This document shows positions 8,405 to 15,621 of a stretch of 64,000 bases of DNA, in pieces. Each line of letters starts with the position of its first letter. Position 1 is the stretch's first letter. The stretch comes from JADKAV01 sp963732355 (GTDB lineage: Bacteria > Actinomycetota > Actinomycetes > S36-B12 > UBA10799): contig CAVSZD010000006.1 of assembly GCA_963732355.1 (NCBI GenBank), forward strand, positions 248,001-312,000. The letters are read 5' to 3'. A model generated the notes under the pieces. That model made no database searches. It saw nothing but the letters and a program-made list of their open reading frames with translations, and was not told where the DNA came from. The translations under genes were made by a program, and so were the position numbers.

Positions 8405-8472
8405 GTTAGAGGTTGTGCTGTTGGTTAGCGAATCCACGCGTTGATTCGCTAACGAACAGGACAACCTCTAAC
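8405..8472. repeat. 68-bp palindromic element, copy 3
   Basis: The most symmetric core of the five: the centre reads GAATCCACGCGTTGATTC, palindromic around ACGCGT apart from one C/T pair. Arms are GTTAGAGGTTGTGCTGTTGG and the near complement with GAACAGGAC. It lies between two genes of the same direction (ArsA-like and yceI-like), unlike the other four copies. Confidence 0.9.
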
Positions 8473-8475
8473 GCG

Positions 8476-8591
8476 GACGCCGGGAGGGGCGGAACCAAGA
8501 CGCCGGGAGGGGCGGAACCAAGACGCCGGGAGGGGCGGAACGCAGAGACGCCGGGAGGGGCGGAACGCAGAGACGCCGGGAGGGGCGGAAC
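8476..8591. repeat. five-unit tandem repeat right of palindrome copy 3
   Basis: The 20-base core GACGCCGGGAGGGGCGGAAC starts at 8476, 8499, 8522, 8547 and 8572, separated by CAA or GCAGA linkers (period 23, 23, 25, 25). It is perfect in every copy, which points to recent expansion. It lies 42 bp upstream of a TTGACA-like promoter element of the yceI-like gene. No convincing gene uses it. Confidence 0.9.
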
Positions 8592-8632
8592 CAGACGGTA
8601 CCCCAGTTGCCGAAAGAAGCCCACACGACGAC

Positions 8633-8690
8633 TTGACAAGAGATAGTTGATGTGTCAACAATTATGTTGACCGTTCAACTTATTAGGAGA
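8633..8690 (+). promoter_or_regulatory. yceI promoter with two GTTGA-N4-TCAAC operators
   Basis: TTGACA at 8633-8638 is a good -35 candidate. Two copies of GTTGA-N4-TCAAC follow at 8646-8659 and 8666-8679, centres exactly 20 bp apart, that is two helical turns on one DNA face. AGGAGA at 8685-8690 is the ribosome-binding site for ATG 8696. This is the layout of a repressor operator; MarR-family proteins favour TTGA/TCAA sites, but no MarR gene is in the window. Confidence 0.6.
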
Positions 8691-8695
8691 GACTC

Positions 8696-9244
8696 ATGGC
8701 TGACCTGACCGACTACACCGGCACCTGGAACATCGACCCCACCCACACCCGTCTGGGCTTCGTCGCCCGGCACGCCATGGTGACCAAGGTCCGCGGATCG
8801 TTCACCGCGTTCGAGGGCACTTTGATCCTCGATGGGGCCAACCCCGCCAACTCCAGCGCAAACGTGACGGTTCAGATGGCCAGCGTCGACAGCGGAACCC
8901 CTGACCGCGACGCCCACCTCACCTCCGCCGACTTCTTCGATGTGGCCACCTTCCCGGTGATGTCGTTCACCGGCACCAACGTGAAGCAGACCGGCGATGA
9001 CGAGTTCGTGCTGGTCGGGGACCTCACCATCAAGGACGTCACCCGTCAGGTCGAGATCGAGGTCGAGCTCGAAGGCGTTGTCACCGACCCGTTCGGCAAC
9101 ATCCGCGCCGGGTTCGAGGGCGAGGCCGAGATCAGCCGTAAGGACTTCGGCCTGACCTGGAACGTGGCGCTCGACGCCGGCGGTGTGCTGGTGGGCGACA
9201 AGATCAAGATCCAGCTCGACGTGTCCGTGACCAAAGCCTCCTGA
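8696..9244 (+). CDS. YceI-family lipid-binding protein
   Basis: 182 residues forming the YceI beta-barrel: TGTWNIDPTHTRLGFVARHAM at the start, repeated TSADFFDVATFPVMSF in the middle, and a C-terminal RKDFGLTWN motif. The family binds long isoprenoid or amide lipids. No signal peptide is seen, so unlike E. coli YceI it is probably cytoplasmic, as is common in actinobacteria. It has its own promoter with twin operators, and a perfect hairpin terminator follows the gene. Confidence 0.9.
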   Translation: MADLTDYTGTWNIDPTHTRLGFVARHAMVTKVRGSFTAFEGTLILDGANPANSSANVTVQMASVDSGTPDRDAHLTSADFFDVATFPVMSFTGTNVKQTGDDEFVLVGDLTIKDVTRQVEIEVELEGVVTDPFGNIRAGFEGEAEISRKDFGLTWNVALDAGGVLVGDKIKIQLDVSVTKAS

Positions 9245-9301
9245 CACCCTCCCTGCGACCGAGGTTGCGTGGCTGTCCCCGCGGCGCAACTCCGGTCCAT
9301 G

Positions 9302-9340
9302 CGAAAGGCCCGCCCCGATGCGTTCGGGGCGGGCCTTTCG
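9302..9340. terminator. bidirectional hairpin terminator
   Basis: Perfect 17-bp stem (9302-9318 with 9324-9340, arm CGAAAGGCCCGCCCCGA) and 5-base loop TGCGT. The A-rich and T-rich ends let it act for both the yceI-like gene and the convergent whiB gene, whose stop is 7 bp away. Confidence 0.85.
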
Positions 9341-9347
9341 TGAAAGT

Positions 9348-9665
9348 TCAGGCGTATGCAGGTTTGCGGATGTCGACCTGCTGGGGGATTCCCCGACTGG
9401 CGGCGTCGTGCAACAGAAGGGTCCAGGACTTCACGTGCGGCCGGCGACGCAGCAGAGCGCGGCGCTCGCGCTCGGTCATTCCGCCCCAGACACCGAACTC
9501 GATGCGGTTGTCCAGAGCGTCGGCCAGGCATTCCATCTTGACCGGACAGCCACTACAGATCTGTTTGACGCGATTCTGCGCGGCCCCCTGGACGAACATC
9601 TCGTCCGGATCGGTCTCTGTACATGCGGCTTGAGCACTCCAGGCACCTACGTTCAGCACTTGCAT
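9348..9665 (-). CDS. whiB4: WhiB-family iron-sulfur regulator
   Basis: 105 residues. Cysteines C15, C37, C40 and C46 bind a [4Fe-4S] cluster, and the GVWGG turn at residues 58-62 precedes a basic C-terminal segment (ERERRALLRRR). WhiB proteins sense oxygen or nitric oxide and act with the housekeeping sigma factor. The symbol is given by position: next to the ArsA-like pair and a bifunctional PBP, as for Rv3681c. It is divergent from the PBP gene. Confidence 0.88.
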   Translation of the reverse strand: MQVLNVGAWSAQAACTETDPDEMFVQGAAQNRVKQICSGCPVKMECLADALDNRIEFGVWGGMTERERRALLRRRPHVKSWTLLLHDAASRGIPQQVDIRKPAYA

Positions 9666-9965
9666 CTTCCCCTAACCCGGTTAAAACCCCCGAAAGCTTG
9701 CCGTAACTCTAAGCAACCATTCGGCTACCGTTGAGGGCCATTCGTACTAGTTATGCTAGTCCTTTCGGACTATTTAAGAGCGGCCACTCGATGTGTCGTA
9801 GTTACCTGCGTCACAACGGCTGATATCCAGCATGCCGCACCTCGTTCTCGCGGTATACATCGGGGGTATATCCAACCGTTACACGCGCGGGTGGCTGATC
9901 GCATTTCGGGCATTACCAGGGTCGCTTCACAGAAGCGGAACCAGGGCCACGTACCCTTACGTCTG
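9666..9965. promoter_or_regulatory. whiB/PBP divergent control region
   Basis: A 300-bp gap without a supported gene, lower in GC than its surroundings. It holds two adjacent inverted repeats that share bases: ACTAG-N5-CTAGT at 9746-9760 and TAGTCC-TTTC-GGACTA at 9757-9772. These could be operators or mutually exclusive hairpins. An open frame extends the PBP upstream to 9753 but starts inside these repeats and has no conserved sequence. Confidence 0.45.
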
Positions 9966-12143
9966 ATGGCTGTGTCGAACGAACCCCAGAAGAACTCGCC
10001 TGCGCGAACCCTGTCCGCGGTAGCCCGTGTGGGCATCGTCGGGCTGGTCGGCGGTGCCATCATGGCAGCCATGGCCGTCCCGGTCGTTGCCGGGTTCGGC
10101 AAAGCCACCGAGGTCGCCGCCGAGCAGATCGGCTCCCTGCCCGCGGAGCTGGCGACGCCGCCACTTCCAGTGCGCACCTACTTGCTCGACAGTGAGGGCA
10201 ACCGCTACGCGACGCTCTTCGAGGAGAACCGGATCGAGGTTCCGCTCGACAAGATCAGCCCCAACATGCAGCAGGCGATCGTGGCTGTGGAGGACCAGCG
10301 GTTCTACGAGCACAACGGCGTGGACATTCAGGGCCTGATCCGCGCGCAGTTGGAGAACACCGCCAGCGGCTCCATCCAGCAGGGCGCTTCGACTCTGACC
10401 ATGCAATACGTGCGCAACGTGCTCGTCACGGCTGCCCGCACGACCGAAGAAGTGGACGAGGCTCGCGAACGCACAACCGCGCGCAAGCTGCAGGAGATCC
10501 GTTACGCGGTTCAGTTGGAGCGCGAACTGTCCAAGGACGAGATCCTCAACCGCTACCTGAACATCGCTTACTTCGGCGCCGGCGCATACGGGGTCGAAGC
10601 CGCCAGTCGGCGCTACTTCGGCCACGGTGCCGACAAGTTGCGTCCGGTCGAGGCCGCCACACTCGCCGGTATCGTACAGTCGCCTGTGGGCTTCGACCCG
10701 CTGATCAACCCGGAGGCCTCACAGACGCGCCGCGACGAAGTGCTGGCCAAGATGGCTGCGCAGGGTTTCATCACCTCGGCCGAATACGAGAAGGCGCTCG
10801 CGACCCCGATCAAGAAGACCCTCAAGCCCAAGAAGATCAGCAACGGCTGCGCAGTGAGCAAGTACCCGTTCTACTGCGACTACACCGTCAAGCAGATCCT
10901 CAACGACCCGAACTACGGCAAGACCCTGCAGGACCGCGAAGACTTCCTCAAGCGCGGCGGCGTGGTCATTCACACCTCTCTGCAGCCGAAGGCACAGGAA
11001 GCCGCCACCAACGCGGTCATGAGCCGCATCCCGCCCACCGATGCCAGCAAGAAGGGCGCGGCCATCGCGATGGTCACCCCGCAAACCGGCGAGGTCGTCG
11101 CGCTGGCTCAGAACCGGCTGTGGGGCACCAAGGGCGCCGGCAAGACCACCTACAACTACGCCGTCGACCAGAAGGACGGCGGAACCACAGGAATGCAGGC
11201 CGGTTCAACGTTCAAGATCTTCACGCTGGCCGCTGCGATGGAAGCAGGGATCTCGCCGTACACCGTCTTCGACTCCTCTGACGACAAGAACTTCGCAGCC
11301 GGACCGTGGGGATGCACCGACGGCAACTACTTCGGCGCGTACACGGTGAGCAACTCGACGTCCTCGGGGCAGTTCAACATGCTTCAAGGCACCGCGTTCT
11401 CCGTGAACACCTACTTCGTGGGCCTTGAGCAGCAAGCAGGTCTGTGCCGAACGGTCGACATCGCCAAGCGCACCGGCATGACGTTGGCCAACGGTGGGGA
11501 ACTGCCGACGGTGCAGTCATTCACGCTCGGTTCGGTGGAGGTCTCGCCGTTGGCGCTGGCCACCAGTTACGCGACGATGGCCAACCACGGCGTCTACTGC
11601 AAGCCGCACTCGATCACCCGGATCGTGGATGAGAGTGACACCGACCGCAAGGTCGTCTCCAAGGTCGACCCTCAGTGCCAGCAGGCCGTCAGCCGCGAGG
11701 TTGCGGACTCCGTGACCGCGATCCTGACCCATGTCGTCGACGGTGGCATCGGCGGGCGGACGGGAGCGGCGATGACACTGGGCCGCGATGTGACCGGCAA
11801 GACCGGTACGACTGACACGTCAGCGGCGGTGTGGTTCGCCGGTTACACCCCCAGCCTGGCCACAGCGGTCTGGGTGGGTGACCCCCGGGGTGGCTTCCAG
11901 TACCCGATGAAGGACGTCGTCATCAACGGCTCCTACTACGGACAGGTCTTCGGATCGAGCCTGCCGGGCCCGATCTGGCAGCAGGCCATGTTCGGCGCCC
12001 TGGCCGACACCCCACCGGAGACGTTCGAGTTGCAGACCCTTTACGGCCTGCGCACAGCTCGCGGCGGCGGCAGCTACATTCCGCCGACCTACACCCCGGC
12101 CCCGGCACCAGTGGTCACACCGACCCCGATCGTCACGCCTTAA
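9966..12143 (+). CDS. class A penicillin-binding protein (transglycosylase/transpeptidase)
   Basis: About 725 residues. A membrane anchor lies at about 21-43. The GT51 domain has EDQRFYEHNGVD (catalytic Glu near 109), QGASTLTMQYVRN and the ILNRYLNIAYFG motif. The transpeptidase domain has STFK with the catalytic Ser near residue 413, then SVN, and KTGTTD. The tail is short and rich in Pro and Thr. It occupies the ponA2 position (Rv3682), but unlike that protein there is no PASTA domain. ATG 9966 is chosen because the upstream extension is not conserved; GTG 9972 is an alternative. It polymerises and crosslinks peptidoglycan at the outer membrane face. Confidence 0.92.
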   Translation: MAVSNEPQKNSPARTLSAVARVGIVGLVGGAIMAAMAVPVVAGFGKATEVAAEQIGSLPAELATPPLPVRTYLLDSEGNRYATLFEENRIEVPLDKISPNMQQAIVAVEDQRFYEHNGVDIQGLIRAQLENTASGSIQQGASTLTMQYVRNVLVTAARTTEEVDEARERTTARKLQEIRYAVQLERELSKDEILNRYLNIAYFGAGAYGVEAASRRYFGHGADKLRPVEAATLAGIVQSPVGFDPLINPEASQTRRDEVLAKMAAQGFITSAEYEKALATPIKKTLKPKKISNGCAVSKYPFYCDYTVKQILNDPNYGKTLQDREDFLKRGGVVIHTSLQPKAQEAATNAVMSRIPPTDASKKGAAIAMVTPQTGEVVALAQNRLWGTKGAGKTTYNYAVDQKDGGTTGMQAGSTFKIFTLAAAMEAGISPYTVFDSSDDKNFAAGPWGCTDGNYFGAYTVSNSTSSGQFNMLQGTAFSVNTYFVGLEQQAGLCRTVDIAKRTGMTLANGGELPTVQSFTLGSVEVSPLALATSYATMANHGVYCKPHSITRIVDESDTDRKVVSKVDPQCQQAVSREVADSVTAILTHVVDGGIGGRTGAAMTLGRDVTGKTGTTDTSAAVWFAGYTPSLATAVWVGDPRGGFQYPMKDVVINGSYYGQVFGSSLPGPIWQQAMFGALADTPPETFELQTLYGLRTARGGGSYIPPTYTPAPAPVVTPTPIVTP

Positions 12144-12844
12144 GGCAGACCCAGGAGCCCGGCCAGAACGTCGAGCTCGAACTGGAAGTATGCCCGCCGG
12201 TCGCGGGCGGAGTCACCGACGACTTCGTGGCGATGGCCGAACAGTTCTGACGAGATCGATCCGATGATGTGCGTCCAGGCCATGATGCCCAGGCCAAGGG
12301 CGGCGTCGTTGAACCTGATGTCGCTCACCCCGGACCACTGCTGGACGTTGTTCAATGCCGGGCGCAGACTCCGGGCGACCCTCGCCGTGAATGCGGGGAC
12401 CTGGGGCTCGGCCTCGACTTGCTGCAGGATCGCGGTCAGTAGTGCCGGGATCCGGGTGGCCGGCCCGATGGTGTCCTCCGGGGCTGCGTATCCGGGTACG
12501 GGCGAACCATAGATCAGGGCGTACCGCTGCGGCTGTTCAAGTGCCCAGTCCCGGCAGGCCAGACCCAGCACGGTCCAGCGTCTGCGGGGTTCATGTGTTC
12601 GCGCCGCCGCAGCCTCCACGTAGTCGGCCATGTCCTGATAGGCGCTCACGATCAGAAGGGTCAACAATTCGTCGCGGGATTCCACGTATCGGTAGATGGC
12701 ACTCGAGGCCATCCCCAGTTCCCGGGCGATCGCTCTCACAGACAGCTCGGCCGGACCGACCAGAGTGAGTTGCCTGGTGGCGGCCTCAGTGATCTCGTTC
12801 ATCAGGGCCGCACGGTTTCTTGCCCGAATGCCGGTCGCGCTCAT
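12140..12844 (-). CDS. TetR/AcrR-family repressor
   Basis: 234 residues. The N-terminal helix-turn-helix LSVRAIARELGMASSAIYRYVESRDELL (about residues 35-62) is typical, and the C-terminal half matches the WHG-type TetR ligand domain. ATG 12844 is preferred to the upstream frame start at 12871, which would lie inside the operator. The gene is divergent from an NAD-dependent epimerase, and paired inverted repeats lie between them, so it probably represses itself and that gene. Its stop overlaps the PBP stop by 4 bp. Confidence 0.85.
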   Translation of the reverse strand: MSATGIRARNRAALMNEITEAATRQLTLVGPAELSVRAIARELGMASSAIYRYVESRDELLTLLIVSAYQDMADYVEAAAARTHEPRRRWTVLGLACRDWALEQPQRYALIYGSPVPGYAAPEDTIGPATRIPALLTAILQQVEAEPQVPAFTARVARSLRPALNNVQQWSGVSDIRFNDAALGLGIMAWTHIIGSISSELFGHRHEVVGDSARDRRAYFQFELDVLAGLLGLP

Positions 12845-12864
12845 GGCCCCACTATATCCAACAG

Positions 12865-12918
12865 AGAGCACTGCTCTTGCTTTATTGCGAACGTTGCTCT
12901 AAAGTGAGAGCACCGCTC
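12865..12918. promoter_or_regulatory. TetR operator pair
   Basis: A perfect AGAGCA-C-TGCTCT lies at 12865-12877. A related GAGAGCACCGCTC lies at 12906-12918, and GCTCT-N6-AGAGC bridges 12896-12911. Both sites lie in the 91-bp gap between the TetR start and the epimerase start. AAGGAG at 12923-12928 is the ribosome-binding site of the epimerase. Confidence 0.65.
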
Positions 12919-12935
12919 GCATAAGGAGAATCCTG

Positions 12936-13850
12936 ATGAACACCCACACCGTTGTCGGAGCCGGTCAGGTCGGTACCCGCCTGGCCTCACTTCTGGCTGC
13001 CGAGGGCCACGATGTCCGATTGGTGTCCCGCCGCGGGCATGGTCCTGCGGGGATCAAGACGATCGCCGCCGACGCGGCCCAACTCACCGCGCTGCAGAAT
13101 GCGGCCAGCGGGTCGGACGTCATCTACAACTGCATCAACCCGGCCTACCACCGGTGGACGCAGGACTGGCCGCCCATGTCGGAGAACCTGATCGCAGTCG
13201 CCCAGGCCGAGCAGGCAGTCCTGGTGACGCTGAGCAACCTCTACGGTTACGGACCGGTCGACCAGCCCATGACCGAGGACACCCCGCTGGCCGCTCACAC
13301 CCGCAAAGGCACCGTCCGCGCGCAGATGTGGCGACAAGCCCTGGCGGCCCACGAAGCCGGCCGCATCCGCGCCGTTGAAGTGCGCGCCAGCGACTTCGTC
13401 GGAGACTCCGGCGACCAGACCAACTTCGGCGACCGGATCATCCCACGAATGCGGGCGGGGAAGTCCGTCTCGTTGATGGGCCGACTGGACCAGCCCCACA
13501 CCTGGACCTACACCGGCGACGCGGCCACCCTGCTCGCAACGGTTGCCGTGCGACCCGACGCCTGGGGCAGGGCTTGGCACGTCCCCAGCAACTCACCGGT
13601 CACTCAGGAGCGGGTGATCGCCGAACTCGCCTCCGAACTCGGCGTGCCGGTCCCCAAGATGCGCACACTCGGTGCAGGCATGCTGCGTACTGTTGGGGTC
13701 TTCAACCCGACCGTGCGGGAACTCGTGGAAATGCTCTACGAGTTCGACCGGCCGTTCATCATGGACTCCAGTGCGGCCCAGAAAGCCTTCGGTCTTGCAC
13801 CAACACCGTGGGCCGAGGTTGTGAAGGAGATCGTGCGCCGCAACCCCTAG
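12936..13850 (+). CDS. NAD-dependent epimerase/dehydratase family protein
   Basis: 304 residues with an N-terminal Rossmann motif VVGAGQVGTRLA, the SNLYGYG segment of extended short-chain dehydrogenases and a C-terminal substrate lobe. The catalytic Tyr is probably the first Tyr of that segment, although the usual YxxxK is not conserved, as in atypical SDRs. It is controlled by the divergent TetR. The ligand and substrate are unknown. Palindrome copy 4 begins 12 bp after its stop. Confidence 0.78.
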   Translation: MNTHTVVGAGQVGTRLASLLAAEGHDVRLVSRRGHGPAGIKTIAADAAQLTALQNAASGSDVIYNCINPAYHRWTQDWPPMSENLIAVAQAEQAVLVTLSNLYGYGPVDQPMTEDTPLAAHTRKGTVRAQMWRQALAAHEAGRIRAVEVRASDFVGDSGDQTNFGDRIIPRMRAGKSVSLMGRLDQPHTWTYTGDAATLLATVAVRPDAWGRAWHVPSNSPVTQERVIAELASELGVPVPKMRTLGAGMLRTVGVFNPTVRELVEMLYEFDRPFIMDSSAAQKAFGLAPTPWAEVVKEIVRRNP

Positions 13851-13861
13851 CCGGTGCCCGC

Positions 13862-13929
13862 GTTAGAGGTCGTGCGGTTGGTTAGCGAATCCACGCGTTG
13901 TTTCGCTAACCAGGACCACAACCTCTAAC
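13862..13929. repeat. 68-bp palindromic element, copy 4
   Basis: Same ends and core as the others, but the left arm has GTCGTGCGGTTGG and the right arm CCAGGACCAC. The right-arm variant is the exact complement of the left arm in copies 1 and 2. It sits between convergent genes, 5 bp from the stop of the YqeY gene. No tandem repeat flanks this copy. Confidence 0.9.
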
Positions 13930-13934
13930 CAGGG

Positions 13935-14396
13935 CTACTGCGTCAGGCGCTGGCGCACGATGCCGGACACGGTCTTGCCGTCGGCCCGGCCCTTGGTCGC
14001 TGCTGTTACGCGCTGCATCACCGGGCCCATCGCGGACATACCAGTCTTCCCGTCGGCCGCGGCCTGGGAGATCGCCTCGTCGATGATCGCTGACACCTCG
14101 TCCTCGGTCATTGGCTGGGGTAGGTAGCCGGCGAGCACGCCGAGCTCGGCCTCCTCACGATCGGCGAGTTCAGGCCTATTTGCGTCCCGGTAGGCGACAA
14201 CCGACTCGCGGCGCTTCTTGGCCTCCTTGTCCAGCACACCGAGCACCTCGTCGTCGGACAACTCCTTGGCCTGCTTACCAGCGACCTCCGCGTTGGTCAC
14301 GGCCGATAGCGCCATCCGCAAAGTCGCCGCGGTCAGCTCATCGCGGGACTTGATCGCGGCTTGCAGATCCGATTGCAGGGTTTGTTTCAAGGACAT
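13935..14396 (-). CDS. GatB/YqeY domain protein
   Basis: 153 residues, all helical, matching the stand-alone YqeY family: MSLKQTLQSDLQAAIKSRDE at the N-terminus and GPVMQRVTAATKGRADGKTVS near the C-terminus, the tail that in GatB grips tRNA. It is also called a tRNA amidotransferase-like protein; its own role is not established. The ATG start lies 65 bp from the divergent phosphoesterase gene. Confidence 0.92.
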   Translation of the reverse strand: MSLKQTLQSDLQAAIKSRDELTAATLRMALSAVTNAEVAGKQAKELSDDEVLGVLDKEAKKRRESVVAYRDANRPELADREEAELGVLAGYLPQPMTEDEVSAIIDEAISQAAADGKTGMSAMGPVMQRVTAATKGRADGKTVSGIVRQRLTQ

Positions 14397-14461
14397 ACGA
14401 CCATCCTGTCATGTGATCTTCGTCCTAGCCGAGGGGTTCTCGGGCGTGCGACGATGAGGCA

Positions 14462-15349
14462 GTGCACCCCCTTATGAAGGCAGGTATCGCAGGCGCCGGC
14501 GTAGGCGCAGGAACCCTGGCCTATGCCCTGTGGGAAGCGCACCAGTTCACCCTGCGATCCGTCCGGGTTGAGGCTCTGCGGCCCGGGTCGCGACCCCTGC
14601 GGGTCCTGCAACTGACCGATCTGCACCTCACACCGACACAGCCGGACAAGATGGCCTGGGTCCAGTCGCTGGCCGATCAAGAGCCGGACTTCGTCATCCT
14701 GACCGGCGACCTGCTCGGTCACGTGGACGCGGTTCCCTACCTGGCAAAGACGCTGCAGCCACTGCGCGGCGTACCGGGGATCTTTGTCTTCGGCTCGAAT
14801 GACTACTGGTCGCCCAAGGCGATCAACCCGTTCAAGTACTTCGTCAAAGGCCGGGTTCCCAAGATGTCCACCGCCCGCCTGCCCACCGAAGAACTCGAGT
14901 CGGAGTTGCTCAATGCGGGCTGGTCGAGCCTGAACAATGCTCGCGGCAGCACCGAAGTCCTCGGCAACCGCATCGACATGCGCGGGGTCAACGACCCCCA
15001 CATCCAACTTGACCGGTACCACGAGGTGGCCGGTGAGTTCGACCCCGACGCGGCGTTACGTCTGGCGGTCACACACGCGCCGTACTTGCGCGTGCTGGAT
15101 CCGATGGCCGACGACGGTGCGGACCTGATCATCGCTGGTCACACGCACGGTGGCCAAGTCTGCGTGCCCGGTTACGGCGCACTGGTGACCAACTGCGACC
15201 TGGACACCCGCCGGGCCAAGGGCTTGTCGCGGCACCGGGGCGCGGCCTTGCACGTGAGCGCAGGGTTGGGAACGAATCCATACGCCCCGGTACGGCTGGC
15301 GTGCCCGCCCGAGGCCACGATGCTGCACCTCGTGCCGAGAGCCCGGTGA
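14462..15349 (+). CDS. membrane-anchored metallophosphoesterase
   Basis: 295 residues. After a short hydrophobic N-terminus, the calcineurin-like core shows TDLHLT, GDLLGH, GSNDYW (in place of the usual GNHD) and GHTHGGQ, the metal-binding blocks. The family resembles YkuE/LpxH-like phosphoesterases. It corresponds by position to Rv3683, next to the PBP gene in mycobacteria. GTG 14462 and ATG 14474 are both possible starts. tRNA-Pro follows 26 bp after the stop. Confidence 0.88.
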   Translation: MHPLMKAGIAGAGVGAGTLAYALWEAHQFTLRSVRVEALRPGSRPLRVLQLTDLHLTPTQPDKMAWVQSLADQEPDFVILTGDLLGHVDAVPYLAKTLQPLRGVPGIFVFGSNDYWSPKAINPFKYFVKGRVPKMSTARLPTEELESELLNAGWSSLNNARGSTEVLGNRIDMRGVNDPHIQLDRYHEVAGEFDPDAALRLAVTHAPYLRVLDPMADDGADLIIAGHTHGGQVCVPGYGALVTNCDLDTRRAKGLSRHRGAALHVSAGLGTNPYAPVRLACPPEATMLHLVPRAR

Positions 15350-15375
15350 GCCTGCCGTTATCCTTGTCAGCAGTG

Positions 15376-15449
<74 letters not shown>

Positions 15450-15456
15450 CGCATGA

Positions 15457-15488
15457 AAGAGGGGGCCTGGCTCGCCAGGCCCCCTCTT
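15457..15488 (+). terminator. tRNA-Pro terminator
   Basis: Stem AAGAGGGGGCCTGG / CCAGGCCCCCTCTT with a 4-base loop CTCG, 8 bp after the tRNA. The stem is long and GC-rich, flanked by A and T residues. It ends 133 bp before the sulfatase start. Confidence 0.85.
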
Positions 15489-15621
15489 CGCGCCAGCGGG
15501 CCGACGGCTCCCGCCACCCCAGCCCCAACATCCCCCAAAGAAGGTGAGCCCCTCGCGTCATCCGCGCAGCAGACTGACGAGTGGACCCGCGCGACCCGCA
15601 GGTCAGACGAGAGGGACGCAC

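Noticed and set aside
8476..8591. CRISPR array
   Set aside because: Units repeat every 23-25 bp with linkers of 3-5 bp, too short for spacers, and there are no cas genes.
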